DNA of 64,000 nt from contig NC_134573.1 of assembly GCF_050947875.1 (NCBI RefSeq), forward strand, positions 31,208,115 through 31,272,114, read 5' to 3'. Position numbers and translations under genes: made by a program. Position 1 is the first letter of the stretch. Each line of letters starts with the position of its first letter. The stretch is from Dermacentor variabilis (taxonomy: Eukaryota; Arthropoda; Arachnida; Ixodida; Ixodidae). The notes beneath the pieces were generated by a model that searched no databases, had not been told where the DNA came from, and was given only the letters and a program-made list of their open reading frames with translations. Positions 53,597 to 63,949 of the stretch are shown piece after piece.

Positions 53597-53600
<4 letters not shown>

Positions 53601-53658
<58 letters not shown>
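53601..53658. repeat. (AT)29 microsatellite, target of retrotransposon C
   Basis: A pure AT run directly left of the C element. Ten more AT bases lie at 60506-60515 on the other side, so C inserted into this run. Being AT-only, the exact target duplication cannot be read. Confidence 0.95.
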
Positions 53659-53660
<2 letters not shown>

Positions 53661-54080
53661 ACACTTGTACTTGTTTGCCTTTATTGGGCGACATGTTTCG
53701 CTGCCTAACAAATGTTAACGCACAGCGCAGCACGCGCCTGCAAGTATCGGAAGTTTCTGGAATGTTATCGCTGCTTCCATCCGCTGTCTGTGACCGAACC
53801 TTCTGTAATCTAATTCCATGTGTACGCGACGCGAATAATGTAGAACTTTGTGGAAGGCACGCGCGTCCCAGCCATAACTGTGGAACATTCGATGACTGAT
53901 GTATAAAAGCCGACGCGCTTGACCCGCTGATGAGATTTTCGACGATCGCCGACCGTGTTCGCAGCTATCGTTGTGCTATAAGTGTAGCCTGTTTTTGTGG
54001 GCACAGGTTCGCCCAATAAAAGTTAGTTTTGTCTTTCACAGTATTGCTACTGTGTTCTTCAACGTCACCACCACGTGACA
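53659..54080 (+). repeat. 5' LTR of retrotransposon C (422 bp)
   Basis: TGACACTTGTAC to CCACCACGTGACA, TATAAAAG at 53902-53909 and AATAAAAG near 54015. TCGTGGAGGTGC at 54083-54094 is a mutated form of the family primer-binding-like site (TGG changed to TCG). Confidence 0.88.
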
Positions 54081-54084
54081 TATC

Positions 54085-54954
54085 GTGGAGGTGCTTGCAA
54101 TCATATACCGGAAGCCCCCGACAAGCCGTCACCAAAGCTTGGACCGCAAAAAGAACACCAACGTATTCCCGGACCATCGAGCAAGCCGCCGTCTTCAACA
54201 GCTGCCCCGGAGCACGGACTTCTACCTGAGAAGACCAAGAAAATTGTGGCCAAGGCAACTCCAATGGCAGCGCCAGCGTCCCACCATCGTTCTGCAGCAG
54301 CCCAGGGAGCCTCCGACGTTCCGCGGTTCAACATTCGAGGACCCGGAAACCTGGCTTGAGACGTATGAGAGGGTCGCTGTATTTAACAGCTGGAATAGCG
54401 ATGACAAACTGCGACATGTCTTTTTCGCATTGGAAGACGCTGCCAGGACGTGGTTCGAGAACCGAGAAGCCATCTTAACGACGTGGGACCTGTTCCGAAG
54501 CGGCTTCCTGCAGACCTTCACAAGCGTCGTACGCCGAGAACGAGCCCAAGCACTATTAGAAGCCCGAGTGCAGCTGCCTAATGAAACCACCGCGATCATT
54601 ACAGAGGAAACGAGCCGTCTATTGCGTCACGCCGACCCTGAAATGCCCGAGGAGAAGAAAGTCCGCCTACTCATGCGTGGTGTGAAAGAGGAACTTTTTG
54701 CTGGAATAGTACGAAGCGCACCGAAGACCGTCGACGAGTTTTTTCGCGAGGCCACCAGCATCGAGAAGACAGTCGAGATGCGAAACCGGCAATTCAACCG
54801 CCGCACGAACTCTACAAACTACGCCGGAGTTCAGTCACTGGCCACTAACGATCTACGTGAGACTATCAGAGCGGTGGTACGGGAGGAGCTGCAGAAGTTC
54901 TACCCAAGGTCGCAGTCTCAAGTGGATCCAATCGCTGAAATCGTCAAAGAATAG
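54085..54954 (+). pseudogene. Retrotransposon C gag, N-terminal and capsid part (289 codons open)
   Basis: The open frame begins near the start of the internal region and carries PPTFRGSTFEDPETWLETY, LRHVFFALEDAARTWFENRE, TWDLFRSGFLQTFTSVVRRE and PEEKKVRLLMRGVKEELFAG, a retrotransposon gag core. It is more complete than the matching part of B. It stops at a TAG (54952-54954) where B reads on into DVQRSLGVPEV. The nucleic-acid-binding part follows after the DNA-transposon insertion, at about 55990-56330. There its knuckle reads C-stop-HCGEAAHMYRGC, with a stop inside it. Confidence 0.82.
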
Positions 54955-55083
54955 GTTCAGCGATCGCTTGGAGTCCCTGAGGTGCAACCACGATCAGCGC
55001 AGGCTCTCAGTTGGAAGCAATGACCTACGCCGCTGTCGCCCGCCGTCAAGGTCCCCTTCCGCGACAACGCCACGGCCCTGTAA

Positions 55084-55970
55084 TAGTATGCCCAGACTAG
55101 CGACAAAAACGCGCGCGACACGCCGCACGCGGCAAGCGCCCGCGCGGCAAACGCATGCAGGCCAGTCCACAGTCGCGTTTTGCGGCACGCGGCAACGGCC
55201 CGTGAAGTCCCGCGTTGTCTCGTTCCACTCTATACTTCTCGTGACAACGCGCTCTCCGTTCTGCTCATTTCGTGTTCCATCGGAGGTGTGTGTGTGTGTT
55301 TTTTTTTTGCGCCACTGCCGGCCACGCTCAGGCATGTCGGATACGGACGAGGAACTACTGGTAACTACGAACACTATAATACTTAGCTGTTTTTACTTGT
55401 GCGACGCTTACGTGCCAGAAAGCGGACGAGAAAGTTTTGGGTGCGGCACAGGCACGCTGAGGGCCAGGCGCACACTCTGCTTCCCCGCCTTCACCAATTA
55501 CTCACCTGTCATGCCAAACTGCTGTCCAATAATGTGCCCACGGTTGGCACGCGGCTCCATGTCCGATGTTCGATTTCTCATAGAGGAACGAATATCCGCG
55601 GACGGTTTCCAAAAACGCCTCCATTGCGAGGCGACTTCTCCGTCGACGTCTAGGTGGCAGTATGGTAAGGCTTAACGAAAACAGCCCCCTTGACTGGAAA
55701 TGGCCTCTGAGATTTTACGGCGTGCGTGTCACAGTTCAGTCTCAGAGCCCATAGATTATGCTTATTCGCTTATGAGACAGGTGGCGCCACAACAGCGCAG
55801 CACGTAAAAGCGGCTCGCTTCTTACTGGTGGTAGTTTTGCGGCTGCCGCGAAAAATGGGTCTCGCACCCATTCGCGCGTTTGCCGCGCGTTGCTGCCGCT
55901 TTTTGTGAGTCTTGCCGCGCGCGACAGCACCGCTCGCCGCGCGCGTTCTTGTCGCTGTGTGGACGTACCT
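55084..55970 (+). mobile_element. Harbinger-like DNA transposon, internally deleted, in C gag
   Basis: Comparison with B shows that C has 887 extra bases here. The ends are inverted repeats: left AGTATGCCCAGACTAGCGAC, right (reversed) GGTACGTCCACACAGCGAC, each followed by AARAACGCGCGCG. TAA is present at both edges (55081-55083 and 55971-55973), the 3-bp target size of PIF/Harbinger elements. Inside, plus-strand frames read MSDTDEELLVTTNTI and RRLRARKRTRKFWVRHRHAE, then VRCSISHRGTNIRGR. These resemble the N-terminal part of Harbinger nuclease proteins (R-rich run, then WV.., later ISH..TN.R). No DDE part remains. Confidence 0.55.
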
Positions 55971-56559
55971 TAACGCCGCAATTCCGTCGTCCACCGCCGC
56001 CGCCGTGAGCACTCCCACCCGTCGCCGAGCGCCGCTATGCGAGGAAGGCGGACATTAGGCGAGCCCGCGACCACCGCCCGCTCTGCTAACACTGCGGCGA
56101 AGCCGCCCATATGTACCGCGGATGCCCATACCGCGACCTGGGATTGCGAGGGTTCGCCGTCAACGCACCGCGCGCTCGGGAAGCTGAACGCCCTCGTGAC
56201 ATCGCCAACTACCTCGTCGCTACTCAGTGGAGCCCTCGACGACCGTCGCGTTCGCCGTCACTAGGCCGCTACCTGTCACCGCTGCGCCGACATACATACA
56301 CTGGCCCAGCCCGGGGCTGGTTAGCGAGCCCATATCCGGAAAACTAAAAGCAGCAACCGATGGAGGTGCGCTTGCTGTTCGTCGAACTGACGAAGTTCCT
56401 CCGCCGCCGACGACGAAGACGCCGAAGAGAATATCTCGACGACATAATAACGATACGCCGGCGTCCTGACGAAATCGGGAAGCCAAGACTACACCGACGA
56501 AAGATGCCTTGAAGACACGACTTTCCAGCTTCAGTTCAACACGACGCAGCCGTGATCCG

Positions 56560-59038
56560 ACGCCAAGATCTAGCTGCAATGACAGACAAAGAACCACCGA
56601 CCTCGACGTGGTTCTCGAAGGCCACGCAGTTACCGCCTTAGTGGACACAGGGGTAGATCACCGCCCAGTTGAAGAAAGTTAAAACTGCATGGGAAGGCCC
56701 TCAAATTCGGACCGCTGGAGGACACCTCATCACGCCGACTGGAATCTTCACGGCAAGAATTACCGTTCATGACCGTACTTACCCTGCCACCTTCGTTATC
56801 CACCAACAGTATTGACGAGACCTCATTCTCGGCGTGGACTTCCTGAAACAACACGGCGCAATCATGGACCTGAAGTCGAAGTCGATAACGCTGTCGGAAG
56901 ATCGAGCGATACCGCCGGAGAGCTCTCGTAATCATCACGTCTAAAGCGTGTTCGAAAGTCAAGTCGGCATCCAGCCTCGCTCCAGCGTTGTCATTTCCGT
57001 CGGCACCAAAGCACCTGCAGACGTAGAAGGCGTCGTCGAGGGTGACCAACGTCTACTGATAGACCGTGAAATTTCCGTTGCAAGAGGATCGCTCCACTGC
57101 ATGGAGGGAAAACTGAAGCGCTGCTGACAAACTTCAGTAAGGAGTTGAAGCACATCCACAAAGGCACGACGATTGCGTACATCGATGAAAATCTGGAAAC
57201 CAGTAATGCGTTTGTCCTCTCGGATTCCGCCGCATCTACCTCGACGACCATGGTTCCCCCAAACCAGACTACGACATTAATCCAAGTTTCCCCGAGATTA
57301 AGCAACAGCAGCTCAGAAGTCTCCTCCGACGATACAAAGGCTGCTTTTCCACGTCATCGAAGGTTCGACAAAGACCAGTTGCAAAGCATCGCATAACAGA
57401 AGAGTACGCTCGACCACTCCGCCAGAGCCCTTAGCGAGTTTGGACGCGACAACGTGAAGCTATTAGGCAACAAGTCGACGAAATGCTGCGCGACGACATC
57501 ATCCAGCCGTCGAATAGCCCGTGGGCCTCTCCTGTAGTCCTAGTGAAGAAAAATGACGGAACCCTACGCTTCTGAGTCGATTATCGTCGATGAACAAGAT
57601 CACGAAGAAGGACGTGTACCCCGTTCCACGGATAGACGATGCATTGGATCGGCTCTGCAACGCTAAATACTTCTAATCGATGAGCCTCAAGTCTGGCTAC
57701 TGGCAAATAGAAGTCGACAGGAGAGATCGTCAAAAGACCACCTTCATCACGGCAGACGGCCTCTACGAGTTCAAGGTGATGCCGTTCGGACTGTGCTCCG
57801 CGCCTGCAACGTTCCAGCGCCTCGTGGGCATGGTGTTAGCAGGATTGAAGTGGCAGACGTGTCTTCTTTAGTTGGATGACCTCGTTCTCTTCGCCGGAAA
57901 TTTCAACGAGCACCTTAGGCGGCTTGCGACAATTTTAGAGGCCATCAAGTCATCAGGGCTCACTCTGAAGCCGGAAAAGTGCCGCTTCGCTTACGATGAG
58001 CTTCTGTTCGTAGGCCACGTCATCAGCAAATCTGGATTACACCCCGACCCGCAGAAGACAGCTGCCATCGCAAAGTTCTCGCAGCCAATCGACAAGAAGG
58101 CAGTGCGCTGATTCCTTGGCATGTGTGCCTACTATAGGCGCTCTGTCAGGAACTTTTCACGCATCGCGGAGCCGCTAATACATCTCACCAAATGTGATGT
58201 CGAGTTCAAGTGGGAAACGCCGCAGGCAGAAGCATTTCAAGAACTCAAACGACGCAAGCTATTGCGCCGGTACTTGCACACTTCGACGAGGACGCCGATA
58301 CCGAAACCCACACTGACGCCAGTAGCGTAGGCCTCGGTGCCGTCCTAGTCCAGAGGAAAGAAGAACTTGAACTGGTAATGTCTTATGCTAGCCGGTCGCT
58401 GTCAAAAGCGGCAGGGAATTATTCCAAGACTGAAAAGAATGCCTCGTCATCATTTGGGCTACAGCAAAATGCCGCCCTTACCTCTATGGTAGGCCATTCA
58501 AAGTCGTCAGCGACCATCACGCGTTCTCTTGGCTAGCTAACTTAAGAGACCCTTCAGGACGGCTGGCGCAGTGGAGCCTCAGACTGCAAGAATATGACGT
58601 CACTGTAATATACAAGTCCGGAAGAAAACACTCTGTCGCCGACTACTTATCACGCGCCCCCATCGATCCCCGCCGCAAGACGACGGGGACTACGATGCCT
58701 TCCTTGGAATATTAAACCCGGCAGACTTCACTAAACAGCAACGAGCAGACCCGGAGCTAAAAGGCCTCGTCGAGCATTTGGAAGGGAACACCGATGTTGT
58801 CTTTACGGCATTTAAGCGCGTTTTGTCTTCGTTCACGCTACAAAACAACCAGCTTGTGAAGAACTTCTCAACAGACGGCGCCAGCTACTTTCTTGTTGTA
58901 CCGTCAGCGCTGCGTCCAGAAGTACTGTACGCCCTACATGACGATCCAACAAGTGGCCATCTCGGGTTCTCCCGAACGCTGTCGAGGATACAGGAAAGGT
59001 ATTACCGGCCGCGTCTGACCTCCGACGTCACCCGTTAA
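56560..59038 (+). pseudogene. Retrotransposon C protease, RT and RNase H remains
   Basis: The protease site LVDTGVDH is at about 56637-56660. The connector LSDSAASTSTTMV is near 57208. RT shows MSLKSGYWQIEVDRRDRQKT and MPFGLCSAPATFQRLV at 57680-57871. A stop replaces the Tyr of the catalytic YLDD (LL-stop-LDDLVLF) at about 57869-57871. LTLKPEKCRFAYDELLFVGH follows to 58111. RNase H pieces ([30 protein letters not shown]) and the integrase zinc zone (HDDPTSGHLGFSRTLSRI) end at 59038. Several stops and shifts are spread along it. Confidence 0.82.
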
Positions 59039-59143
59039 GTCAAGACATGCCGAGACTGTCAGCGACACAAGAGACCACGGACAAGGCCAGCAGCATTACT
59101 ACAGCCGATCGAACCTCCTCGCCGACCATTCCAGCAGATTGGG

Positions 59144-59983
59144 ATGGATTTGTTGGGGCCATTTCCGACGTCAATATCCGCGAATAAGTGGATCGTCGTG
59201 GCGACGGACTATCTCACCCGCTTCGCTGAAACTAATGCTTTACCAAAAGGCAGCGCAGCCGAAGGGGTGAAATTTTTCGTCGAGAACATCCTGCTGCGAC
59301 ATGGTGCCGCAGAAGTCCTCATCACCGACAAAGGAACGGCTTTTACAGCAGAGCTCACCCAAGCCATTCTACAATACAGCGAGACAAGCCACAGGAGGAC
59401 AACTGCCTACAATTCGCAAACGAATGATCTCACGGAGCGCCTGAACAAGACCCTCGCCGACAGCCTAGCAATGTACGTCGACGTCGAGCACAAGATGTGG
59501 GACGTGGTCCTGCCGTATGTAACCTTCGCTTACAACACGGCGGTGCAAGAAACAACACAGATCACGCCGTTTAAGCTGATTTACGGCAGCAACCCGACGA
59601 CGACGCTCGATGCCATACTGCCGCACGTCACTGACGAAGAGAATCCTGAGGTCGGCACTTACCTCAAACGCGCCGAAGAAGCCCGACCATTCGCCCGCCT
59701 ACGGATCAAGAACCAGCAGCGTACCGACAGCCGACACTACAACCTCCGACGACGCTTCATCGAGTACCAGCCCGGCGACCGTGTTTGGGTTTTGACCCCG
59801 ATACGCCGACGAGGACTCAGTGAGAAACTATTGCGACGTTATTTCGGACCATACATGGTCATTCGACGTATTGGCGCACTGGACTATGAGGTCTTGCCAG
59901 ACGGCATTTCGCATTCACAGCAGCGCCGCGCACGATCTGAAGTGGTCCACGTGGTGTGTCCTAAAGCCTTTTACGGACGCTAG
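59144..59983 (+). CDS. Retrotransposon C integrase core and C-terminus, open frame (279 codons)
   Basis: The frame starts MDLLGPFPTSISANKWIVVA. The first catalytic Asp is in ATDYLTRFAE and the second in LITDKGTAFTAEL; the Glu is in NDLTERLNKTL. The C-terminal part has QPGDRVWVLTPIRRRG and a GPY/F-type YFGPYMVIRRIGALDYEV. All three catalytic residues are in place. The zinc-binding part upstream is cut off by stops, so it is only the downstream part of a polyprotein and is unlikely to be used. Its Met is an internal codon. Confidence 0.8.
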   Translation: MDLLGPFPTSISANKWIVVATDYLTRFAETNALPKGSAAEGVKFFVENILLRHGAAEVLITDKGTAFTAELTQAILQYSETSHRRTTAYNSQTNDLTERLNKTLADSLAMYVDVEHKMWDVVLPYVTFAYNTAVQETTQITPFKLIYGSNPTTTLDAILPHVTDEENPEVGTYLKRAEEARPFARLRIKNQQRTDSRHYNLRRRFIEYQPGDRVWVLTPIRRRGLSEKLLRRYFGPYMVIRRIGALDYEVLPDGISHSQQRRARSEVVHVVCPKAFYGR

Positions 59984-60082
59984 CGAACTTCGTTATTTTG
60001 TTCCTAATTCTCTTTGCTACGGGTGCTTTTCTTTATTAGTTTCATTTGCAGCATCGGGTCGATGCTTTTTAAGAGAGGGTAT

Positions 60083-60505
60083 TGACACGTGTACTGGTTT
60101 GTCTTTATCGGGCGACACGTTTCACCGCCCAACAAATGTTAACGCACAGCGCAGGATGCGCCTGCATGTATCGGAAGTTTCTGGAATGTTATCGAAGCTT
60201 CCATCGGCTGTCTGTGACCGAACCTTCTGTAATCTAATTCCAGTTGTGCACGACGCGAATAATGTAGAACTTTGTGGAAGGCACGCGGGCCCCAGCGATA
60301 ACTGTGGAATATTCGACGACTGATGTATAAAAGCCGACGCGCTTGACACGCTGATGAGATTTGCGACGATCGCCGACCGTGTTCGCCGCTATCGTTGTGC
60401 TGTAAGTGTAGCCTGTTTTTTTTGGGGGGGCACAGGTTCGCCCAATAAAAGTTTTGCCTTTCACAGTATTGCTACGGCGTTCTTCAACGTCACCACCACT
60501 TGACA
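60083..60505 (+). repeat. 3' LTR of retrotransposon C (423 bp)
   Basis: TGACACGTGTAC to CACCACTTGACA, preceded by the purine-rich AAGAGAGGGTAT. TATAAAAG is at 60326-60333 and AATAAAAG near 60445. A run of T and G at 60415-60429 is an expansion not present in the 5' LTR. Confidence 0.9.
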
Positions 60506-60515
60506 ATATATATAT
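60506..60515. other. 10-bp AT spacer between inverted LTRs of C and D
   Basis: ATATATATAT flanked by TTGACA on the left and TGTCAC on the right. It is all that remains between the two elements, and presumably derives from the AT microsatellite at 53601-53658 plus target duplications of both insertions. Confidence 0.85.
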
Positions 60516-60934
60516 TGTCACGCGGTGGTGACGTTGAATAACACAGGTGCAATACTGTGAAAGACAAAACTAACCTTTATTGGGCGAACCTGTGCCCACA
60601 AAAACAGGCTACACTTGTAGCACAACGATAGCGGCGAACACGGTCGGCGATCGTAGAAAGTCTGATCAAGGGGTCAAGCGCGTCGGCTTTTATACATCAA
60701 TCGTCGAATGTTCTAGACTAATCGTTGGGACCCACGCGATTTCCACAAAGTTCTACACCATTAGCGTCACGCGATGAAATCAGATAGCTCAAGGTTCGGC
60801 GACAACAGACATCGGATAAATGCATCGATAACTTTCCAGAATCTTCGGGTACATGCAGGTGTGTCCCGTGCTGTGCGATCAGATTTGTTAGGCGCCGAAA
60901 CGTGGTCACCCGATAAATATAAGTGCACGTGTCA
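60516..60934 (-). repeat. 3' LTR of retrotransposon D (419 bp)
   Basis: On the minus strand TGACACGTGCAC to CACCGCGTGACA, with TATAAAAG at 60687-60694 (CTTTTATA on plus) and an AATAAAGG-type signal near 60573. The purine-rich AGAGGGGGGTAT lies directly upstream (plus 60935-60946). Confidence 0.9.
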
Positions 60935-61099
60935 ATACCCCCCTCTGAAAAAGCATCGACCTGATGCTGCAAATATAAGAGAGCGAAACACAAATGGACA
61001 CTTATTAAACATAAGTAACAAAACAACGAAAAGAAACAAAGTCCAAAGGTCAGTTACGCGAAGTCCCAAAGTTCATCAATTCTGGTAGTACGGCTTGAG

Positions 61100-61898
61100 T
61101 CGCACAAGGTGGACAATTTCAGGTCGTGAGCGGCGCGGCTGTGACAGCGAAATGCCGTCTGGCACGACCTCATAGTCCAGCGCGCCAATCCGTCGCATTA
61201 TCTTGTACGGTCCGAAATAGTGACGCAAAACTTCTCGCTCAGTCCTCGTCGGAGTCCTCGTCGTCGGCGTCGCTCAGTCCTCGGAAGCGTCGTCGGAGGT
61301 TGTAGTGTCGGCTGTCGGTACGCTGCTGGTTCTTGATCCGTAGGCGGGCGAGTTGTCGGGCTTCTTCGGCGCGCTGGAGAAAGGTCGCGACGTCAAGATT
61401 ATCTTCGTCGGTGACGTGCGGCAGCATGGCGTCGAGAGTTATCGTCGGGTTCCTGCCGTAAACCAGCTTAAACGGCGTAATCTGTGTTGTTTCTTGCACC
61501 GCCGTGTTGTAAGCGAATGTTACGTACGGCAGGATGGCATCCCAGGTCTTGTGTTCGACGTCGACGTACATTGCTAACATTTCGGTGAGGGTCTTGTTCA
61601 GGCGCTCCGTGAGACCATTCGTCTGCGGGTGGTAGGCAGTTGTGCTCCTGTGGCTTGTCTGGCTGTATTTCAGAATGGCTTGGGTAAGCTCTGCTGTAAA
61701 AGCCGTTCCTCTGTCAGTTATGAGGACCTCTGGGGCATCATGTCGCTGCAGGATGTCCTCGACGAAAAATTTCACCACTTCGGCTGCGCTGCCTTGCGGT
61801 AGAGCTTTAGTTTCAGCGAAGCGCATGAGGTAGTCCGTCGCCACGACGATCCACTTATTCCCGAATGTTGACTTCGGAAACGGCCCCAACAAATCCAT
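61100..61898 (-). pseudogene. Retrotransposon D integrase, C-terminus rearranged
   Basis: The frame 61239-61898 starts MDLLGPFPKSTFGNKW and keeps all catalytic residues: VVATDYLMRFAE, LITDRGTAFTAEL and [13 protein letters not shown]. After the segment RTDSRHYNLRRRF the normal VEYQPGDRVWV module is missing. About 48 bases are gone and a GAGGACTGAGCGACGCCGAC-type block is duplicated in their place, giving an acidic SDADDEDSDED end and a stop. The GPY/F tail (plus 61170-61235) is still there but in another frame. Confidence 0.8.
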
Positions 61899-61919
61899 CC
61901 AAATCTGCTGGAATAGTCG

Positions 61920-63949
61920 ACGAGGAGGTTCGATCAGCTGTAGTAATCCTGCTGGCCTTTTCGGTGGTGTCTTTTATCGCTGACAGTCTCGGCATGTCGT
62001 GACGTAACGAGCGACGTCGGCGTTCAGACGCGGCCAGTAATACCTTTCCGAGGTAGCCAGTTGTTGGATCGTCATGTAGGGCGTACAGTATTTCTGGAGG
62101 CAGCACTGCCGGAACAAAAAAAACGTAGCTGGCGCGGACTGTTGAGAAGTTCTTCTTTACGAGCAAGTTGTTTTGTAATGTGAACGAAGACAATCTGCGC
62201 TTAAAGGCCCCAGGTACTACGTCCGTGTTCCATTCCAAACACTCGACCAGACCTTTCAGCTCCGGGTCTGCTTGTTGCTGTTTAGTGAAATCTTCTGCGC
62301 TTATTATTCCGAGGAAGGCGTCGTCATTCTCGTCGTGTTCCGGCGGGAGATCGATGGGGGCGCGTGATAGGCAGTCGGCGTCGGAGTGTTTTCGTCCGGA
62401 CTTGCAGATTACCGTGACGTCATATTCTTGTAGTCTGAGGCTCCACCTCGCCAGCCGTCCTCAAGGGTCCTTTAAGTTAGCTAGCCAACACAACGCGTCA
62501 TGGCCGCTGACGACATTGAATGGCCTGCCATATAGGTAAGGGCGGAATTTTGCTGTAGCCCAAATGATGGCGAGGCATTCCTTTTCAGTCGTAGAATAAT
62601 TGCCTTCCGCTTTCGACAGCGACCGGCTAGCACAAGATATCACCCGTTCATGTCCGTCTTTCTTCTGGACCAGGACGGCACCGAGGCCTAGGCTTCTGGC
62701 GTCTGTGTGTATTTCGGTATCGGCGTCTTCGTCGAAATGTGCCAGTACCGGCAGTTACTGCATGCGTCGTTTTAATTCTTCAAATGCGTCGGCCTGCGGC
62801 GTTTCCCATTTGAACTCGACATCAGATTTGGTTAGATGCGTTAGCGGCTCAGCGGTGCGCGAAAAGTCCCTGACAAAGCACCTGTAGAAGGCGCACATGC
62901 CAAGGAATCTACGCACTGCCTTCTTGTCGATGGGCTGCGGGAACTTTGCGATGGCAGCTGTTTTTTGCGGGTCGGGGCGTACTCCGGATTTGCTGATGAC
63001 GTGGCCTAGGAACAGAAGCTCTTCGTAAGCGAAGCGGCACTTTTCAGGCTTTAGAGTGAGCCCTGATGATTTGATGGCCTCTAGCACTGTTGCAAGCCGC
63101 ATAAGGTGATCGTCGAAATTTTCGGGGAAAACAACGACGTCATCCAAGTATACGAGACAGGTCTACCACTTCAATCCTGCTAAAACCGTGTCCATGACGC
63201 GCTGGAACGTTGCAGGGGCCGAGCACAGTCCGTATGGCATAACCTTGAACTCGTAGAGGCCGTCTGGGGTGATAAAGGCGGTCTTTTCGCGATCTCTTTC
63301 GTCGACGTCTATTTGCCAGTAGCCAGACTTGAGGTTCATCGACGAGAAGTATTTAGCGTTGCAGAGCCGATCCAATGCGTCGTCTATTCGTGGGAGGGGG
63401 TATACGTCCTTTTTCGTGGTCTTGTTCAGACGACAATAATCGACGCAGAAACGTAGGGTTCCGTCATTTTTCTTCACCAGGACAACAGGAGATGCCCACG
63501 GGCTTATCGACGGCTGGATGATGTCGTCGCGGAACATTTCGTCGACTTGTTGCCAAATAGCTTCACGTTCTCGCGTCGAAATTCGGTAAGGGCTCTGGCG
63601 GAGTGGTTGAGCGCACTCTTCGGTTATTATGCGATGCTTTGCAACAGGTGTTTGTCGAATCTTCGATGAAGTCGAAAAGCAGTCCTTGTATCGTCGGAGA
63701 AGACTTCTAAGCTTTTGCTGCTTGCTCGTGGGGAGACTTGGATTTACGTCGAAGTCTGGTTCGGAGACTATGGTCGGCGGGGTAGATGCTGCAGAATCTG
63801 AGAGGACAAAGGCATTGCTCGTTTCCAGAATTTCCTCGATGTACGCGATTGTCGTGCCCTTGCTGATGTGCTTGAACTCTTTGCTGAAGTTGGTTAGCAT
63901 CACTTCCGTTTTCTCTCCGTGGAGTCGAGCGATCCCTCTTGCGACGCAA
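61920..63949 (-). pseudogene. Retrotransposon D RT, RNase H and integrase zinc zone (three stops, one deletion)
   Basis: One frame runs from at least 63903 to about 62045. The RT shows LRQSPYRISTREREAIWQQV, FCVDYCRLNKTTKKDV, SSMNLKSGYWQIDVDERDRE and LCSAPATFQRVMDTVLAGLK. A TAG at about 63162 stands where a Gln is expected. [12 protein letters not shown], with the catalytic YLDD intact, follows. RT and RNase H are split by a TAA near 62752 (RRMQ-stop-LPVLAHF), and RNase H by a TGA near 62458 (KDP-stop-GRLARW). The zinc zone HDDPTTGYLG then loses about 40 bases, which shifts the frame. The start lies beyond the window. Much less decayed than B and C. Confidence 0.85.

Larger units (their letters stand above)
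53659..60505 (+). mobile_element. Retrotransposon C (Ty3/gypsy, B family)
   Basis: LTRs at 53659-54080 and 60083-60505 bound a 6.85-kb plus-strand element. It is about 0.5 kb longer than B, because an 887-bp DNA transposon (55084-55970) sits in its gag region while C lacks the LINE tail found in B. It has gag, protease, RT and RNase H in broken frames and an open integrase frame. It lies in an AT microsatellite, with element D in opposite orientation starting 10 bp after its end. Confidence 0.9.

Noticed and set aside
53601..53658. AT run as a replication origin or attachment site
   Set aside because: A pure AT microsatellite in a eukaryotic repeat region needs no such role; it is simply the target of C.
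59610..59795. Short plus-strand frames inside the C integrase
   Set aside because: They are alternative-frame shadows of the integrase reading frame.
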